Part shown: one piece after another, positions 8,005-16,198 of the stretch | Layout of the letters: the number at the start of each line of letters is the position of its first letter | Position numbering within the stretch: position 1 is the stretch's first letter | Assembly: GCA_030055235.1 (NCBI GenBank) | Contig: JASGUW010000036.1 | Location: forward strand, 1-38,878 | Source: Bacillota bacterium | GTDB taxonomy: Bacteria; Bacillota; Clostridia; Saccharofermentanales; Fastidiosipilaceae | DNA length: 38,878 nt | Direction of reading: 5' to 3' | The notes under the pieces: generated by a model | What the model was told of the DNA's origin: nothing | The model's input: only the letters and a program-made list of their open reading frames with translations | The model's database searches: none | Program-made: the position numbers and the translations under genes

Positions 8005-10440
8005 TTAACCTCTCTGTCGCGATATCTTCCTCATAAGAACGATGAGAAGCCCGCTCGCAGCTAAAAGTATGATCGCCAGCCACTGGTAGGTTCTGCTGCT
8101 CTCACCCGTTTTGGGTATCGTATTGCCGGTTTCCGCTGTAGTTCCGCTTGCTGTCGTTTCCTCTGTTGGTTTCTGAGAAGCCGGTGCCTTGATCTCAATC
8201 ATGCCGCGGGCAGTACCGGTTTTAGAGACGATCGCCACCGGATGTTTGCCCACAGACAATGTCTTCAGGTAGGTGGGTTTAAAGCTGATCACCGTCGAAC
8301 CTTCACTTAGCTCATAGTTCGATTCATCTACAACATCTCCATCAACCGTAACATAGAGGAAATCAGCAATATCCGCATTGGAAGTAAAGAGTGCCGGCTC
8401 AATGGAATCCAAATACCAGAATGGTGTCTGCTGAATCATTCTAATATCGTCATTTTGAGTTGGTTCCGTTTCGCTGCTTGCTGGCGTAGTTTCCGCAGCG
8501 GTGGGCTCAGTCGTTGTAGGCTCTGCCGGTATCTCTGTATAAACAGGCTTGATGACTGTATCCTCTATGATATTTGTACCATCGTGGTTCCATTCAGCTG
8601 TAAAACCTGGTTTCTCTGGAACTGTTTCAGGCTCAGCGTCAAATCCGTGGTCAACAATTTGCGGCTGCCCCACAATGTTTTCGTCTTCATCCAGATAGGT
8701 AACGGTATAACTCTTGATGACATAACGCGGTCTGATGACAGTGTCTGCTGTGATATTTTTGCCGTTATGATCCCACTCACCCGTATGCCCCGGTTTCTCC
8801 GGAACTGTTTCCGGCGCAGCGTCAGACCCGTAGTCGACGGTTTGTGGCTGCCCAATGACATTGTTGTCTTCATCCTGATAGGTGACAAAATACCTGTTGA
8901 TGGTATATTTCGGCCTAATAACTATATCGTCAGTGATGTTTCTGCCGTCATGATCCCACTCACCCGTATGACCTGTCTTCTCAGGAACGGGCTCAGGTAC
9001 AGCGTCTGATCCGAAGTTGACTATTTGTGGCTGCCCAATTACGTTATCACGTTCATCCTGATAGGTGACGATCAATCTGTAAATTAAGTCAACTGTTACG
9101 CTCATATCTCTGCGTCCAGTATCATATTTATATCTAATGGAATGTACTTTCCGATCCGGGTCAAAATGCAATATCCCCGTTAACGGGTTATAATTTGCAT
9201 CACCAAGAGAATTCCATCCAGCTATAACTTCCTTGACTTTCGCGACGTTTTCACCGACAAGTTCCTTTAAATCAAATTGATGCCTTGGGTCTATTAACCC
9301 AGAATATAAGGGGGTTAAAGATTTTTGATTGAGCACAGACACACGATCAAGGTTTTTGTTAGCGCTTAAATCAAGAGTGGTCAAGTTGTTGTTATGGCAA
9401 TCAAAGTCTCTCAAAGCAGCATTATTGCTGACGTCAAGTGTGCTTAGGCTGTTGTTTGAGCAATCAAATTGAAATAAACTGGTGCATTTGCTAACGTCGA
9501 GTGTAGTTAGCTTGTTGTATGAGCAATTAAAATTCCACATCCTGGAGCATTTGCTGACATCAAGTGCACTTAGGTTGTTGCCCTGGCAGAAAAATTCATT
9601 AAGACCATTACCCTCTTTTGTGCTTAAATTTAGCGTGACCAATTTGTTTCCCTGGCACCTCAGAAAACTTAACACATGGCAGTGACTGACATCAAGTACG
9701 GTCAAATCGTTACCTTGACATTCCAGATATTGCAACAAATTGCAGTTGTCAACATTGAGCACAGACAGCTGATTCCCTTGGCAGGAAAGAGAAGTTAACG
9801 CAGTATTCTTGCTGACATCAAGTGTTGTCAGTTCATTGTTAGCGCATTTAAACGTCTGCAACGCAGTAAAATGCTCTATACCTTTGAAGCTGGTGATTCC
9901 CCTTCCTTCAAGCAATATTTGGGTTACAACATTCAATTCAGCCTGCTGTAATATGTTATCACCCGATGTATCATAATATTGTTTTACATGAGCTCTAAAT
10001 ACCGCATCCGGGAAATTCACTTCATTTATTTCAACACCGGCAGCAGGGGGCAGAGCCTGCATCATAAAGGGCTTAGGCTCCTGGGCGCCCGCTTCGTCTT
10101 CCTCTTCTGCCTGAGAATCCTCTGAAACAGTTCCTGCTGTACTCTCGGACGTATCAGAACCAGGATCTGCAGATTCTACGGATACTGCCGGGAGCGTCTC
10201 CGCCTGAGCCTCTGAAGTTTCTGTCGCTGTTTCCGTGCTTTCTTCCGTTTCATCTACCGCGGCAGATACTTCAGCCACTTCGGAGCTTTCCGGCTGAACG
10301 GTATCCTGATCCTCAGTGAGCTGAGACTCTGTATTCGGCAATTCCTCTGCCCACACCGGCTGAAAGCTCTGCAGGAGCAAGGCCATCAGCAGTGCCTGCA
10401 CAAGCATGACAGTCTTTTTCTTTCTTCTCTGATATCTCAT
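8005..10440 (-). CDS. Cell-wall-anchored leucine-rich-repeat surface protein
   Basis: The 811-residue product is a predicted exported surface protein, probably an adhesin or interaction protein; the ligand is unknown. It starts with a basic stretch and hydrophobic signal peptide (about 1-31), followed by about 90 residues of Glu/Ser/Thr-rich linker. An N-terminal cap (INEVNFPDAVFRAHV) leads into LRRs of about 21 residues with the pattern LTTLDVSKNTALTSLSC. Three InlB-like repeats of about 57 residues follow (VTYQDE..NVIGQPQ.V..GSDA.PE.VPEK.GHTGEW). The C-terminus has a sortase signal variant IPKTG at 775, one membrane helix and a basic tail. AGGGG lies about 10 nt before the ATG. The gene is less GC-rich than its neighbours and lies between two copies of the znuA 3' end, suggesting acquisition. 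Confidence 0.9.
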   Translation of the reverse strand: MRYQRRKKKTVMLVQALLMALLLQSFQPVWAEELPNTESQLTEDQDTVQPESSEVAEVSAAVDETEESTETATETSEAQAETLPAVSVESADPGSDTSESTAGTVSEDSQAEEEDEAGAQEPKPFMMQALPPAAGVEINEVNFPDAVFRAHVKQYYDTSGDNILQQAELNVVTQILLEGRGITSFKGIEHFTALQTFKCANNELTTLDVSKNTALTSLSCQGNQLSVLNVDNCNLLQYLECQGNDLTVLDVSHCHVLSFLRCQGNKLVTLNLSTKEGNGLNEFFCQGNNLSALDVSKCSRMWNFNCSYNKLTTLDVSKCTSLFQFDCSNNSLSTLDVSNNAALRDFDCHNNNLTTLDLSANKNLDRVSVLNQKSLTPLYSGLIDPRHQFDLKELVGENVAKVKEVIAGWNSLGDANYNPLTGILHFDPDRKVHSIRYKYDTGRRDMSVTVDLIYRLIVTYQDERDNVIGQPQIVNFGSDAVPEPVPEKTGHTGEWDHDGRNITDDIVIRPKYTINRYFVTYQDEDNNVIGQPQTVDYGSDAAPETVPEKPGHTGEWDHNGKNITADTVIRPRYVIKSYTVTYLDEDENIVGQPQIVDHGFDAEPETVPEKPGFTAEWNHDGTNIIEDTVIKPVYTEIPAEPTTTEPTAAETTPASSETEPTQNDDIRMIQQTPFWYLDSIEPALFTSNADIADFLYVTVDGDVVDESNYELSEGSTVISFKPTYLKTLSVGKHPVAIVSKTGTARGMIEIKAPASQKPTEETTASGTTAETGNTIPKTGESSRTYQWLAIILLAASGLLIVLMRKISRQRG

Positions 10441-10498
10441 CCTGCAATCCCCTCTCTGAATGTCTTTTGAAATCCTTCACGTGTTTTCTCTACAAAAG

Positions 10499-10527
10499 AA
10501 GACGTCAGACTTCTCACCTGACGTCTT
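10499..10527 (-). terminator. Hairpin just upstream of the LRR gene (terminator or attenuator)
   Basis: A perfect 10-bp inverted repeat, AAGACGTCAG and CTGACGTCTT with a 9-nt loop, is followed on the minus strand by CTTTTG-type sequence (TTCTTTTG). It lies about 60 bp before the LRR start codon, so it either ends an upstream transcript or attenuates this one. Confidence 0.5.
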
Positions 10528-11022
10528 TAAACCGAATTACAAATAGGATCCAAACGAATGTGCTCGCCAATTCCTCCTGAGTCAGTGGGCGTACATTTTG
10601 GGAGATAAGTGGAACGGACGACACTATGCTGTCGTTTTCTCTTGACCGGAGGGTAATGTCTCATTCGCTTCTCTCGTATAGGGTTCATAAAATGGGTCTA
10701 GCTGCTTCTTGTTCGAATAATTGAATCCGTTATGCACGACAACAATAGCAGTGCAAGCAAGAATATGCAACTATCTTTCTAAATATTCACATGTCAGCAT
10801 GCTATTGGAGGCTCAAACACACTTTCAGAACCTTTGGACAACGTGATTTGCAGGAACTACTGGCCTGCACTTTGCCTTGGCTGAAGATAGACATCTTCAG
10901 CCAGACTCAGTTCCCCATGCAGCGTTTTCGTCGCTCATCTGGCCCTATTCCACCACAACTTCGACCTCTGCTTCATGGTACGAACTCTTAAGAGATGTCA
11001 CATACTTGACAGAATGTAAGGC
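10528..11022. other. Gene-free stretch upstream of the LRR gene
   Basis: No convincing coding sequence is seen on either strand. A perfect 10-bp hairpin, GGCTGAAGAT-AGAC-ATCTTCAGCC, lies at 10879-10902 and has no T-tract. The base composition is lower in GC than the flanking operons, as in the LRR gene itself, so the stretch probably came with it. Confidence 0.5.
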
Positions 11023-11056
11023 ATCCACCCCGCTGGCGTAAGGCAGCGGGATGGAT
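11023..11056 (-). terminator. Hairpin downstream of znuA
   Basis: ATCCACCCCGCTG (11023-11035) and CAGCGGGATGGAT (11044-11056) pair over 13 positions with one mismatch and an 8-nt loop. It is about 95 bp past the znuA stop. The T-tract is poor, so its activity as a terminator is uncertain. Confidence 0.45.
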
Positions 11057-11116
11057 CGCAGCTCTTCCTTCTGCGCTTTCTCAGAGGCTTTCAGCTCACG
11101 TTCCAGTTTTTACAGC

Positions 11117-11293
11117 CCTGACAAGCCCCCACGCTGCAACGGCCGCCGCACTACTCACCTGAGAAGCCCGCCAGCAGAGCCTCCAGATTTCGCTCCATCA
11201 CTGTGAAATAATCCTCACCATTCGTCTCCTGATCGGTCGTGATACCACCGTAGGGATCAAGAACAAGCGTGCGACCGCCGATCTCCGTGGCCA
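11117..11293. repeat. Right copy of the 176-bp direct repeat (intact znuA 3' end)
   Basis: This is the parental-looking copy of the repeat at 7427-7602. It contains the last part of znuA in frame plus the 34 bp after its stop codon. Confidence 0.9.
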
Positions 11294-12299
11294 GCGCCTC
11301 CGCCGAACGTGGCGACTCCAGCGGCTCCATATAGATGGCCGTAATATCTTCCTCCGCGGCAAGACGAACCAATTCTGCCATGCGGGCCGGTGAGGGTTCG
11401 TTTTCAGAGAAGACTCCTTCGAGCCCTATCTGACGCAATCCATAGGCCTGGCAAAGATAGCCGAAAGCAGCATGAGAGGGCATGATCGCCCTGCCCGCGT
11501 AGGGCTCCAGCGCACGGCGATAGTCGGCGTCGAGTTTCTCAAGGCGCTCGACCAGCTCCGCGGCGCGGGACTCATAGCCGTTGCGCCCGGAAGGGTCGGC
11601 CTGGCTCAGCAGCTCGGCAATACCACGTGCCATTTCAGCCGCCCGCAGAGGATCCAGCCAGATATGAGGATCGTAAGCACCGTGGCTGTGGCCGGCATGC
11701 TCGTCATGCTCATGCCCCTCGTGCTCGTCACCCTCCTCATGCTCATGCTCGTGCTCGTGCTCGTCGCTCTCGTCATGTTCGTGCTCATGCTCATGTTCAT
11801 GTTCATGTTCATGCTCATGTTCGTGACCCCCATCCGACGGCAGCAGCGTCACCAGCCGGGCCAGCTCCAGCTGAATCAGCTCCTCGCCGCGGGTGGCAGC
11901 GAGCGTCTCCGACCAGGAATCCATGCCGGCCCCGATGGATATCAGGATGTCGGCATCATTCAAAGCCACCATGTCCCGGGGACCAGGCTCCCAGCCATGG
12001 ACAGCCGCTCCCGGCGGGATAATAACCGACACGTCGGCCGCGTCACCGGCAATCTTACTGGTGAAATCATAGGCAGGGCGAATGGTGGTCAGGATCCTGA
12101 GCCTTCCCGTACGAACAGCATCCGAAGCAGGCGTCTCCGTCGTGGTGGCATAGGGCTCCGTCACCCCCTCCGGCACAGGCACACGGGTATCAGGTGTCTC
12201 CGCCGCTTTCCTGCCGCAGGCTGCCAGCAGCACAGACAGCGAAAAGACCAGCAGTAAAAGAAAGGCGCTCCTGGAACGCAGTTTGTTTGAAAGCATCAT
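11151..12299 (-). CDS. znuA: Zinc ABC transporter substrate-binding lipoprotein (ZnuA/AdcA family)
   Basis: This is a predicted lipoprotein that captures Zn2+ (possibly Mn2+) outside the membrane and hands it to an ABC importer. The signal peptide ends in the lipobox LAAC with Cys28. Cluster A-I metal-binding positions are visible: His101 in HGWEPG, DPHIWLDP at 210-217, SHAAFGYL, and the Asp of LVLDPYGG. A His/Glu repeat loop spans about residues 159-207, typical of zinc-specific members. It starts with ATG, with GGAGG 6 nt upstream. The permease and ATPase genes are not adjacent. A Fur/Zur-like palindrome sits in the promoter region. The extreme 3' end exists again as a pseudogene at 7461-7608. 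Confidence 0.93.
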   Translation of the reverse strand: MMLSNKLRSRSAFLLLLVFSLSVLLAACGRKAAETPDTRVPVPEGVTEPYATTTETPASDAVRTGRLRILTTIRPAYDFTSKIAGDAADVSVIIPPGAAVHGWEPGPRDMVALNDADILISIGAGMDSWSETLAATRGEELIQLELARLVTLLPSDGGHEHEHEHEHEHEHEHEHDESDEHEHEHEHEEGDEHEGHEHDEHAGHSHGAYDPHIWLDPLRAAEMARGIAELLSQADPSGRNGYESRAAELVERLEKLDADYRRALEPYAGRAIMPSHAAFGYLCQAYGLRQIGLEGVFSENEPSPARMAELVRLAAEEDITAIYMEPLESPRSAEALATEIGGRTLVLDPYGGITTDQETNGEDYFTVMERNLEALLAGFSGE

Positions 12300-12305
12300 G
12301 ATAAA

Positions 12306-12324
12306 CCTCCGTCTCTAAACGGAG
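12306..12324 (-). promoter_or_regulatory. Hairpin that would mask the znuA ribosome-binding site
   Basis: On the minus strand CTCCGT and ACGGAG form a 6-bp stem with a 6-nt loop, and ACGGAGG contains the GGAGG Shine-Dalgarno sequence 6 nt before the znuA ATG. The stem would sequester the site in the mRNA. Confidence 0.5.
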
Positions 12325-12339
12325 ATCACAGTACCACGT

Positions 12340-12356
12340 TTGCGAATGATTCGCAA
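12340..12356. promoter_or_regulatory. Fur/Zur-like operator upstream of znuA
   Basis: TTGCGAATGATTCGCAA is a perfect 8-1-8 palindrome about 41 bp before the znuA start. The size and the central AATGATT resemble Fur-family operators. Given the gene it controls, Zur is the best guess; MntR or Fur cannot be excluded. Confidence 0.65.
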
Positions 12357-12386
12357 TCTCATCGCAAAGGTTTCGCCGGCCCGCCC

Positions 12387-14510
12387 CTACTTTCCGTTCG
12401 CCTTGCCGTTCATGGAATTCGGTTTCCGCCGTCGACTGGCAAGGAAAATCCCCAGCCAGGCAGCGACCAGCAGCAGCAGAGTCAAAATCCCGCGCAGATA
12501 GAGTCCATCCGCGAAATAAAGGGCAAAGCGATAGCTGAAGAAGGCAATAACCCAGGCATAGACTGTCTGGAAGAGGACGATCAGGGGCAGGGAGAAACGG
12601 ATGCGGATTTCGCGGGCCATGGCTGCGACAGCGGCTGAACAGGGCGTGTAAAGAAGCACGAAAACCAGCAGAGAGAAGGCGGCCGGGGCCGTGAGCAGGG
12701 ATTTCAGCGCCTCCTCAAAGCCCCCTGCCATGCCGCTGGTGGCGACGCGGAGGGCTGAAATGACGGCCTCCTTGGCAGAAAAGCCACTGATTACCGCGCT
12801 GACAACGCGCCAGTCACCAAAGCCCAGAGGCGCAAAAAGCGGTGCAGCCAGGCGGCCCAGAGCGGCCAGGATAGAGTCCCCTTCCCCGGCTACATTGAGG
12901 CGGGGGTCGAAGGTCTCAAGAAACCAGATCAGCAGGGTGACGACGAAGATCACAGTGAAGGCCCGGGTCATGAAGTCCTTCGCCCGCTGCGCCACATCAC
13001 GCCAGACAGACTGCAGCGAAGGGAAGCGATAGGGCGGCAGTTCCAGAACAAAAGGAATGGAGTCCCCCAGAAAGACCGTGTTGCGCAGGATGAGGCCGCT
13101 CGCCACCGCCAGCAGCATGCCAAGGGCATAGAGTCCGACAATGACCAGCGTCTGGCAGCGCGGGAAAAAGACGGAGGCCAGCAGGGCGTAGACGGGCACT
13201 TTGGCGGAGCAGGACATGAAGGGCACCAGCAGAACCGTCAGCAGACGGTCCCGCCGCGAAGGCAGGGTGCGCGTCGCCATCACCGCCGGCACGGTGCAGC
13301 CAAAGCCCAGCAGCATCGGCACAAAGGAGGAACCCGACAGCCCAATATGCTGCAGCAGGCGATCCATGAAGAACGCAATACGGGCCATGTAGCCCGAATC
13401 CTCCAGCAGGCCGAGCAGGGTGAAAAGCAGGAGAATCATGGGCAGAAAGCTCAGAACCGAGCCGACACCGCCGAAGACACCATCTTCGACCAGGGAGACA
13501 ACGACCGGATTGACCTCAGCCGTTGTCAGGGCGGCGGCGGTCTTCTGGCCCAGTCCCGCGATCCAGTCGGCAAAGCCATCGCTCAAGCTGAGGCCTATGG
13601 GCCCAAAACTGATCCAGAAAATCAGGCTCATGATGAGGATAAAGAGCGGCAGGGCCAGGATACGGTGGGTGAGCACCCGGTCGATGCGGGCGGTGCGACT
13701 GCTCATCTCAGAACGGTCAGCATGCTGCTGTGTCACCTGGGCGACCATCGGCTGAATGAAGCTGTAGCGCATGTCGGCCAGGGCCGCCAGGCGGTCGGTG
13801 CCAAGCTCGCGCTCCATTTCTGTAATGATGTGCTCGCAGGCATCGAGCTCGTTTTCATTGAGACCCAGCCGCGGCAGCAGGAGTTCGTCGCCCTCTATGA
13901 TCTTTGTCGCAGCATAGCGGGGTGTCACCTGGCAGCGCTCGGCGTGATCCTCAATCATGGCGGCGATCGCATGCAAAGCTCGGTGCACGGGTCCGGAGCA
14001 CAGGTCAGGACGCAGCGGCCGGCGTTTCTCCTGGGTGGTCTCATGCGCCCTGCGCATCAGCTCGGTGACACCGCGGCCGTTGCTGGCCACGATCGGTATC
14101 ACCGGAATCCCCAGAGCCTCTTCAAGCGCGGCGACGTCAATGCTGCGCCCCAGCTGCTCCACCTCGTCCATCATATTGAGAGCCAGCGTCATCGGCAGGC
14201 CGAGATCAATGAGCTGCAGGGTCAGATAGAGATTGCGTTCCAGATTGGTGGCATCGACAATATTCAGAATGCCATCCACGCGGCCGCTCATCAGGGCGTC
14301 ACGGCTGATGCGTTCCTCACTGGAATAGGGGGAGAGAGAATAAATGCCGGGCAGATCGAGGATCTCGACATCCGGGAATTGGCGGCTGCGCGCCAGTGCC
14401 TGATCCACCGTAACGCCGGGGAAGTTGCCCACCTGACGGCGGGCGCCGGTGAGACGGTTAAAAAGAGTGGTTTTGCCTGAATTCTGATTCCCGATAAGAG
14501 CGAGAATCAT
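12387..14510 (-). CDS. feoB: Ferrous iron transporter FeoB
   Basis: FeoB imports Fe2+ across the cytoplasmic membrane and carries an N-terminal GTPase domain. The G1 loop GNQNSGKTT is at residues 7-15, G3 is DLPGIYSLSPYSSEE, G4 is NMMDE, and the helical GDI domain follows. The membrane part has two Gate motifs and conserved Cys/Pro signatures such as LGFGCTVPAVMATR and LLVPFMSCSAKVPVYALL. At 707 residues it is full length with a short basic C-terminal tail. The ATG overlaps the end of feoA by 4 nt (ATGA). Confidence 0.97.
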   Translation of the reverse strand: MILALIGNQNSGKTTLFNRLTGARRQVGNFPGVTVDQALARSRQFPDVEILDLPGIYSLSPYSSEERISRDALMSGRVDGILNIVDATNLERNLYLTLQLIDLGLPMTLALNMMDEVEQLGRSIDVAALEEALGIPVIPIVASNGRGVTELMRRAHETTQEKRRPLRPDLCSGPVHRALHAIAAMIEDHAERCQVTPRYAATKIIEGDELLLPRLGLNENELDACEHIITEMERELGTDRLAALADMRYSFIQPMVAQVTQQHADRSEMSSRTARIDRVLTHRILALPLFILIMSLIFWISFGPIGLSLSDGFADWIAGLGQKTAAALTTAEVNPVVVSLVEDGVFGGVGSVLSFLPMILLLFTLLGLLEDSGYMARIAFFMDRLLQHIGLSGSSFVPMLLGFGCTVPAVMATRTLPSRRDRLLTVLLVPFMSCSAKVPVYALLASVFFPRCQTLVIVGLYALGMLLAVASGLILRNTVFLGDSIPFVLELPPYRFPSLQSVWRDVAQRAKDFMTRAFTVIFVVTLLIWFLETFDPRLNVAGEGDSILAALGRLAAPLFAPLGFGDWRVVSAVISGFSAKEAVISALRVATSGMAGGFEEALKSLLTAPAAFSLLVFVLLYTPCSAAVAAMAREIRIRFSLPLIVLFQTVYAWVIAFFSYRFALYFADGLYLRGILTLLLLVAAWLGIFLASRRRKPNSMNGKANGK

Positions 14511-14734
14511 GGCAGAACCTCAATCTCAATACCCTCCGCCGCACCCAGGCGCAGCGAAAGATGATAGCCACGCAGGCAAAGTTCCAGCGGATCTCCGAGC
14601 GGGGCGAAACGATCTATCTCGACCACCGTTCCCGGTGTCAGACCCATATCAAGCAGGCGCCTTCTAAGCGCGGTGTCGCCTCCGACGCTGACAATGTGCG
14701 CTGGTTTTCCCTGCTGCAGCTGATCCAGTGTCAT
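14507..14734 (-). CDS. feoA: Ferrous iron transport accessory protein FeoA
   Basis: FeoA is a small cytosolic SH3-like protein that works with FeoB. The 75 residues contain the family pattern LDMGLTPGTVVEIDRFAPLGDPLELCLRGYHLSLRL seen as short motifs (LLDMGLTPG, APLGDP, LRGYHLSLR). GGGGAG lies 5-6 nt before the ATG. It is the first gene of feoAB and has a strong promoter 50 bp upstream. Confidence 0.95.
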   Translation of the reverse strand: MTLDQLQQGKPAHIVSVGGDTALRRRLLDMGLTPGTVVEIDRFAPLGDPLELCLRGYHLSLRLGAAEGIEIEVLP

Positions 14735-14783
14735 GCCTACTCCCCGAAGTCTTAGCGTTCACGCAAAAACTAAAGTCCCGGGG

Positions 14784-14812
14784 ATAATACGTTATCGGAA
14801 TCTAACCGTCAA
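14784..14812 (-). promoter_or_regulatory. Promoter of feoAB
   Basis: TTGACG (14812-14807) and TATTAT (14789-14784) are spaced by 17 nt on the minus strand, directly upstream of feoA and just behind the spoVG stop codon. Confidence 0.8.
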
Positions 14813-14830
14813 TGGCAGTCACATAGAAAT

Positions 14831-15178
14831 TCAGCCATTTGACGGACGATCGCCGAAGTAGGCCATGGCCGCTGGCTCGGGTTCCGCCTGCCGCTTCTCG
14901 GCCGACAGCTCCAGCTCACGCTGGCGCAGGCTGCTGCGATAGGCAGCCAGCACTGCGTCCGACATGATCTGCCGGAACTCCGAGTTGATCGGGTGGACGA
15001 TGTCGATGAAGTTGTTGTTCGGTGTCCGCCTGCTCGGCATGGCGATGAAGAGGCCATTCATTGACTCAATGACCTTGACATCGTGCACAACAAAACAGTT
15101 GTCGAAAGTGACGGAAACTACCGCTTTCAACTTCCCTGTCTCCTGCAGCTGGCGAACGATGATATCTGTGATCTCCAT
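14831..15178 (-). CDS. spoVG: Septation / RNA-binding regulator SpoVG
   Basis: SpoVG is a small nucleic-acid-binding regulator, first known from sporulation and division in Bacillus. The sequence MEITDIIVRQL, FVVHDVKVIE, GLFIAMPSRRTP and DIVHPINSEFRQIM follows the family end to end. I start at ATG 15178, where the family always begins; a longer frame exists upstream but is the 5' leader. The protein has 115 residues, with about 25 extra Gln/Glu/Ala-rich residues at the C-terminus. It is transcribed alone from its own promoter. Its presence does not prove sporulation. Confidence 0.95.
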   Translation of the reverse strand: MEITDIIVRQLQETGKLKAVVSVTFDNCFVVHDVKVIESMNGLFIAMPSRRTPNNNFIDIVHPINSEFRQIMSDAVLAAYRSSLRQRELELSAEKRQAEPEPAAMAYFGDRPSNG

Positions 15179-15269
15179 AAGACTCACACCACTTTCCCAA
15201 AAAACGTCAATACTGGTGGATGAGCTAGGCTGCAATAGCTGTCGACGGTTATTTGCTTGAGACGGGTTA

Positions 15270-15299
15270 ATAGTAACGAAAAACAACAGTTGCTGTCAA
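15270..15299 (-). promoter_or_regulatory. Promoter of spoVG
   Basis: TTGACA (15299-15294) and TACTAT (15275-15270) are spaced by 18 nt. The leader would be about 85 nt. A perfect palindrome GTCAAATTTGAC lies just upstream, near 15310-15321. Confidence 0.75.
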
Positions 15300-15321
15300 A
15301 CAAAGAGGTCAAATTTGACTA

Positions 15322-15746
15322 AAAAAAGACTGCAGTCCTGTTTTGTGCAGGAAGCACAGAAAAACCCGGGTCATGTTCAATTGATGCAAGTTGTAGACAA
15401 GCTGCCGGTCATAATGCGGCGGGCGGCAGCTCGAGGCTGCCAGTGAGTGTCCAGAGCCAAAGTCCTGCAATCATGACGCGGGTCTTCGAGTCGAGCGGGA
15501 TCTTAGCGTTGTGACCTGTGTTTTAGCCCCTTGAGTGAGTGGCCCGGCTTACCTGGTATCCCTTCCTGGCAGCGTCCCGAAGTACATGACCCTACAGCGC
15601 TCGTAAAACAACGTCTTGAAAAAGCGGCGCAGCAGTCGAAGTGCTTCAGCACTGCATTTCTTCCCCCGTCTCATAAGCGCCGCTCATTAAAGGCCATGCT
15701 GGCCTTATAGGAGCCTGCTGTCTTCATGGTGAGCTTCAGCAGTCAG
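15322..15746. other. Gene-free stretch with small hairpins
   Basis: No gene is supported. Hairpins include GGCAGC/GCTGCC near 15423-15439 and AAGGCCA-TGC-TGGCCTT near 15691-15707. The strings GCGGCGGGCGGC and AAAACAACGTCTT occur here and again in the gap at 19.8-20.6 kb, which may mark shared remnants of an old element. Confidence 0.4.
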
Positions 15747-15774
15747 TTGACATATCTATTAGATATGTTTTCAT
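15747..15774 (+). promoter_or_regulatory. Promoter with an embedded PadR-type operator
   Basis: TTGACA at 15747-15752 and TTTCAT at 15769-15774 are spaced by 16 nt. The spacer is filled by a perfect palindrome, ACATATCTATTAGATATGT (15750-15768). Its place between -35 and -10 suggests repression, and its ATATCT/AGATAT arms fit PadR-family operators. The PadR gene lies in the operon that it would control, implying autoregulation. Confidence 0.72.
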
Positions 15775-15817
15775 CCTCTCCAGGAATCTGTCGCCCAGCC
15801 AAAGGAGTTAATTAATC

Positions 15818-16198
15818 ATGCCAACGGCAAAAATTGAAGATCTGCTGAACAAGAGTGCGAAGAAGGCGAAAACCCTGCAATTCGCCATGAATCTGCTGAC
15901 AAAGGGGATACAGTATTCCTTCTCCAGCACCGCAGCCGGGCAGCGCTTTCACAGCGCCAGTGCCGGCAAGCTGATGACCGCCACACTGATATTCATGGCC
16001 ATCGAGCAGAGCAGGCTGACCCTTGAGACAAAGGCCGGCAGTATTCTGGATAAGGAAACGCTGGACGGACTCTTTGTGTTCGGCGACAGCGACTATCAGG
16101 ACGAGGTAACGATCCGGCAGCTGCTCGGCCATACATCCGGGATAAACGATTATTACGAAAGTGAGAACTTTGACGCTTCTTCCTTCACCGACACATGA
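15818..16198 (+). CDS. Serine hydrolase (beta-lactamase fold), N-terminal part before a frame break
   Basis: This is the first part of a class C beta-lactamase/penicillin-binding-like hydrolase. The catalytic motif SxxK is seen as SAGK in FHSASAGKLMTATLIFMAIE, and the family block VTIRQLLGHTSGINDYY follows. AGGAG lies 10 nt before the ATG. The frame stops at 16198, just where the chain should continue; the rest is in the -1 frame from 16195. On its own the 126-residue product lacks the Tyr and the HxG motif and should be inactive. It is either a real mutation or a sequencing error. The substrate is unknown. Confidence 0.75.
   Translation: MPTAKIEDLLNKSAKKAKTLQFAMNLLTKGIQYSFSSTAAGQRFHSASAGKLMTATLIFMAIEQSRLTLETKAGSILDKETLDGLFVFGDSDYQDEVTIRQLLGHTSGINDYYESENFDASSFTDT

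Noticed and set aside
10791..10991. 66-codon plus-strand frame upstream of the LRR gene
   Set aside because: It has no ribosome site or family resemblance, and it contains a perfect hairpin that better explains the sequence.
7427..11293. Composite transposon carrying the LRR gene
   Set aside because: The flanking repeats are the 3' end of znuA. No transposase or terminal inverted repeats were found with them.
14831..15286. Longer SpoVG start at 15286
   Set aside because: The upstream 36 codons overlap the promoter -10 region and leader. The family begins at MEITD, at 15178.
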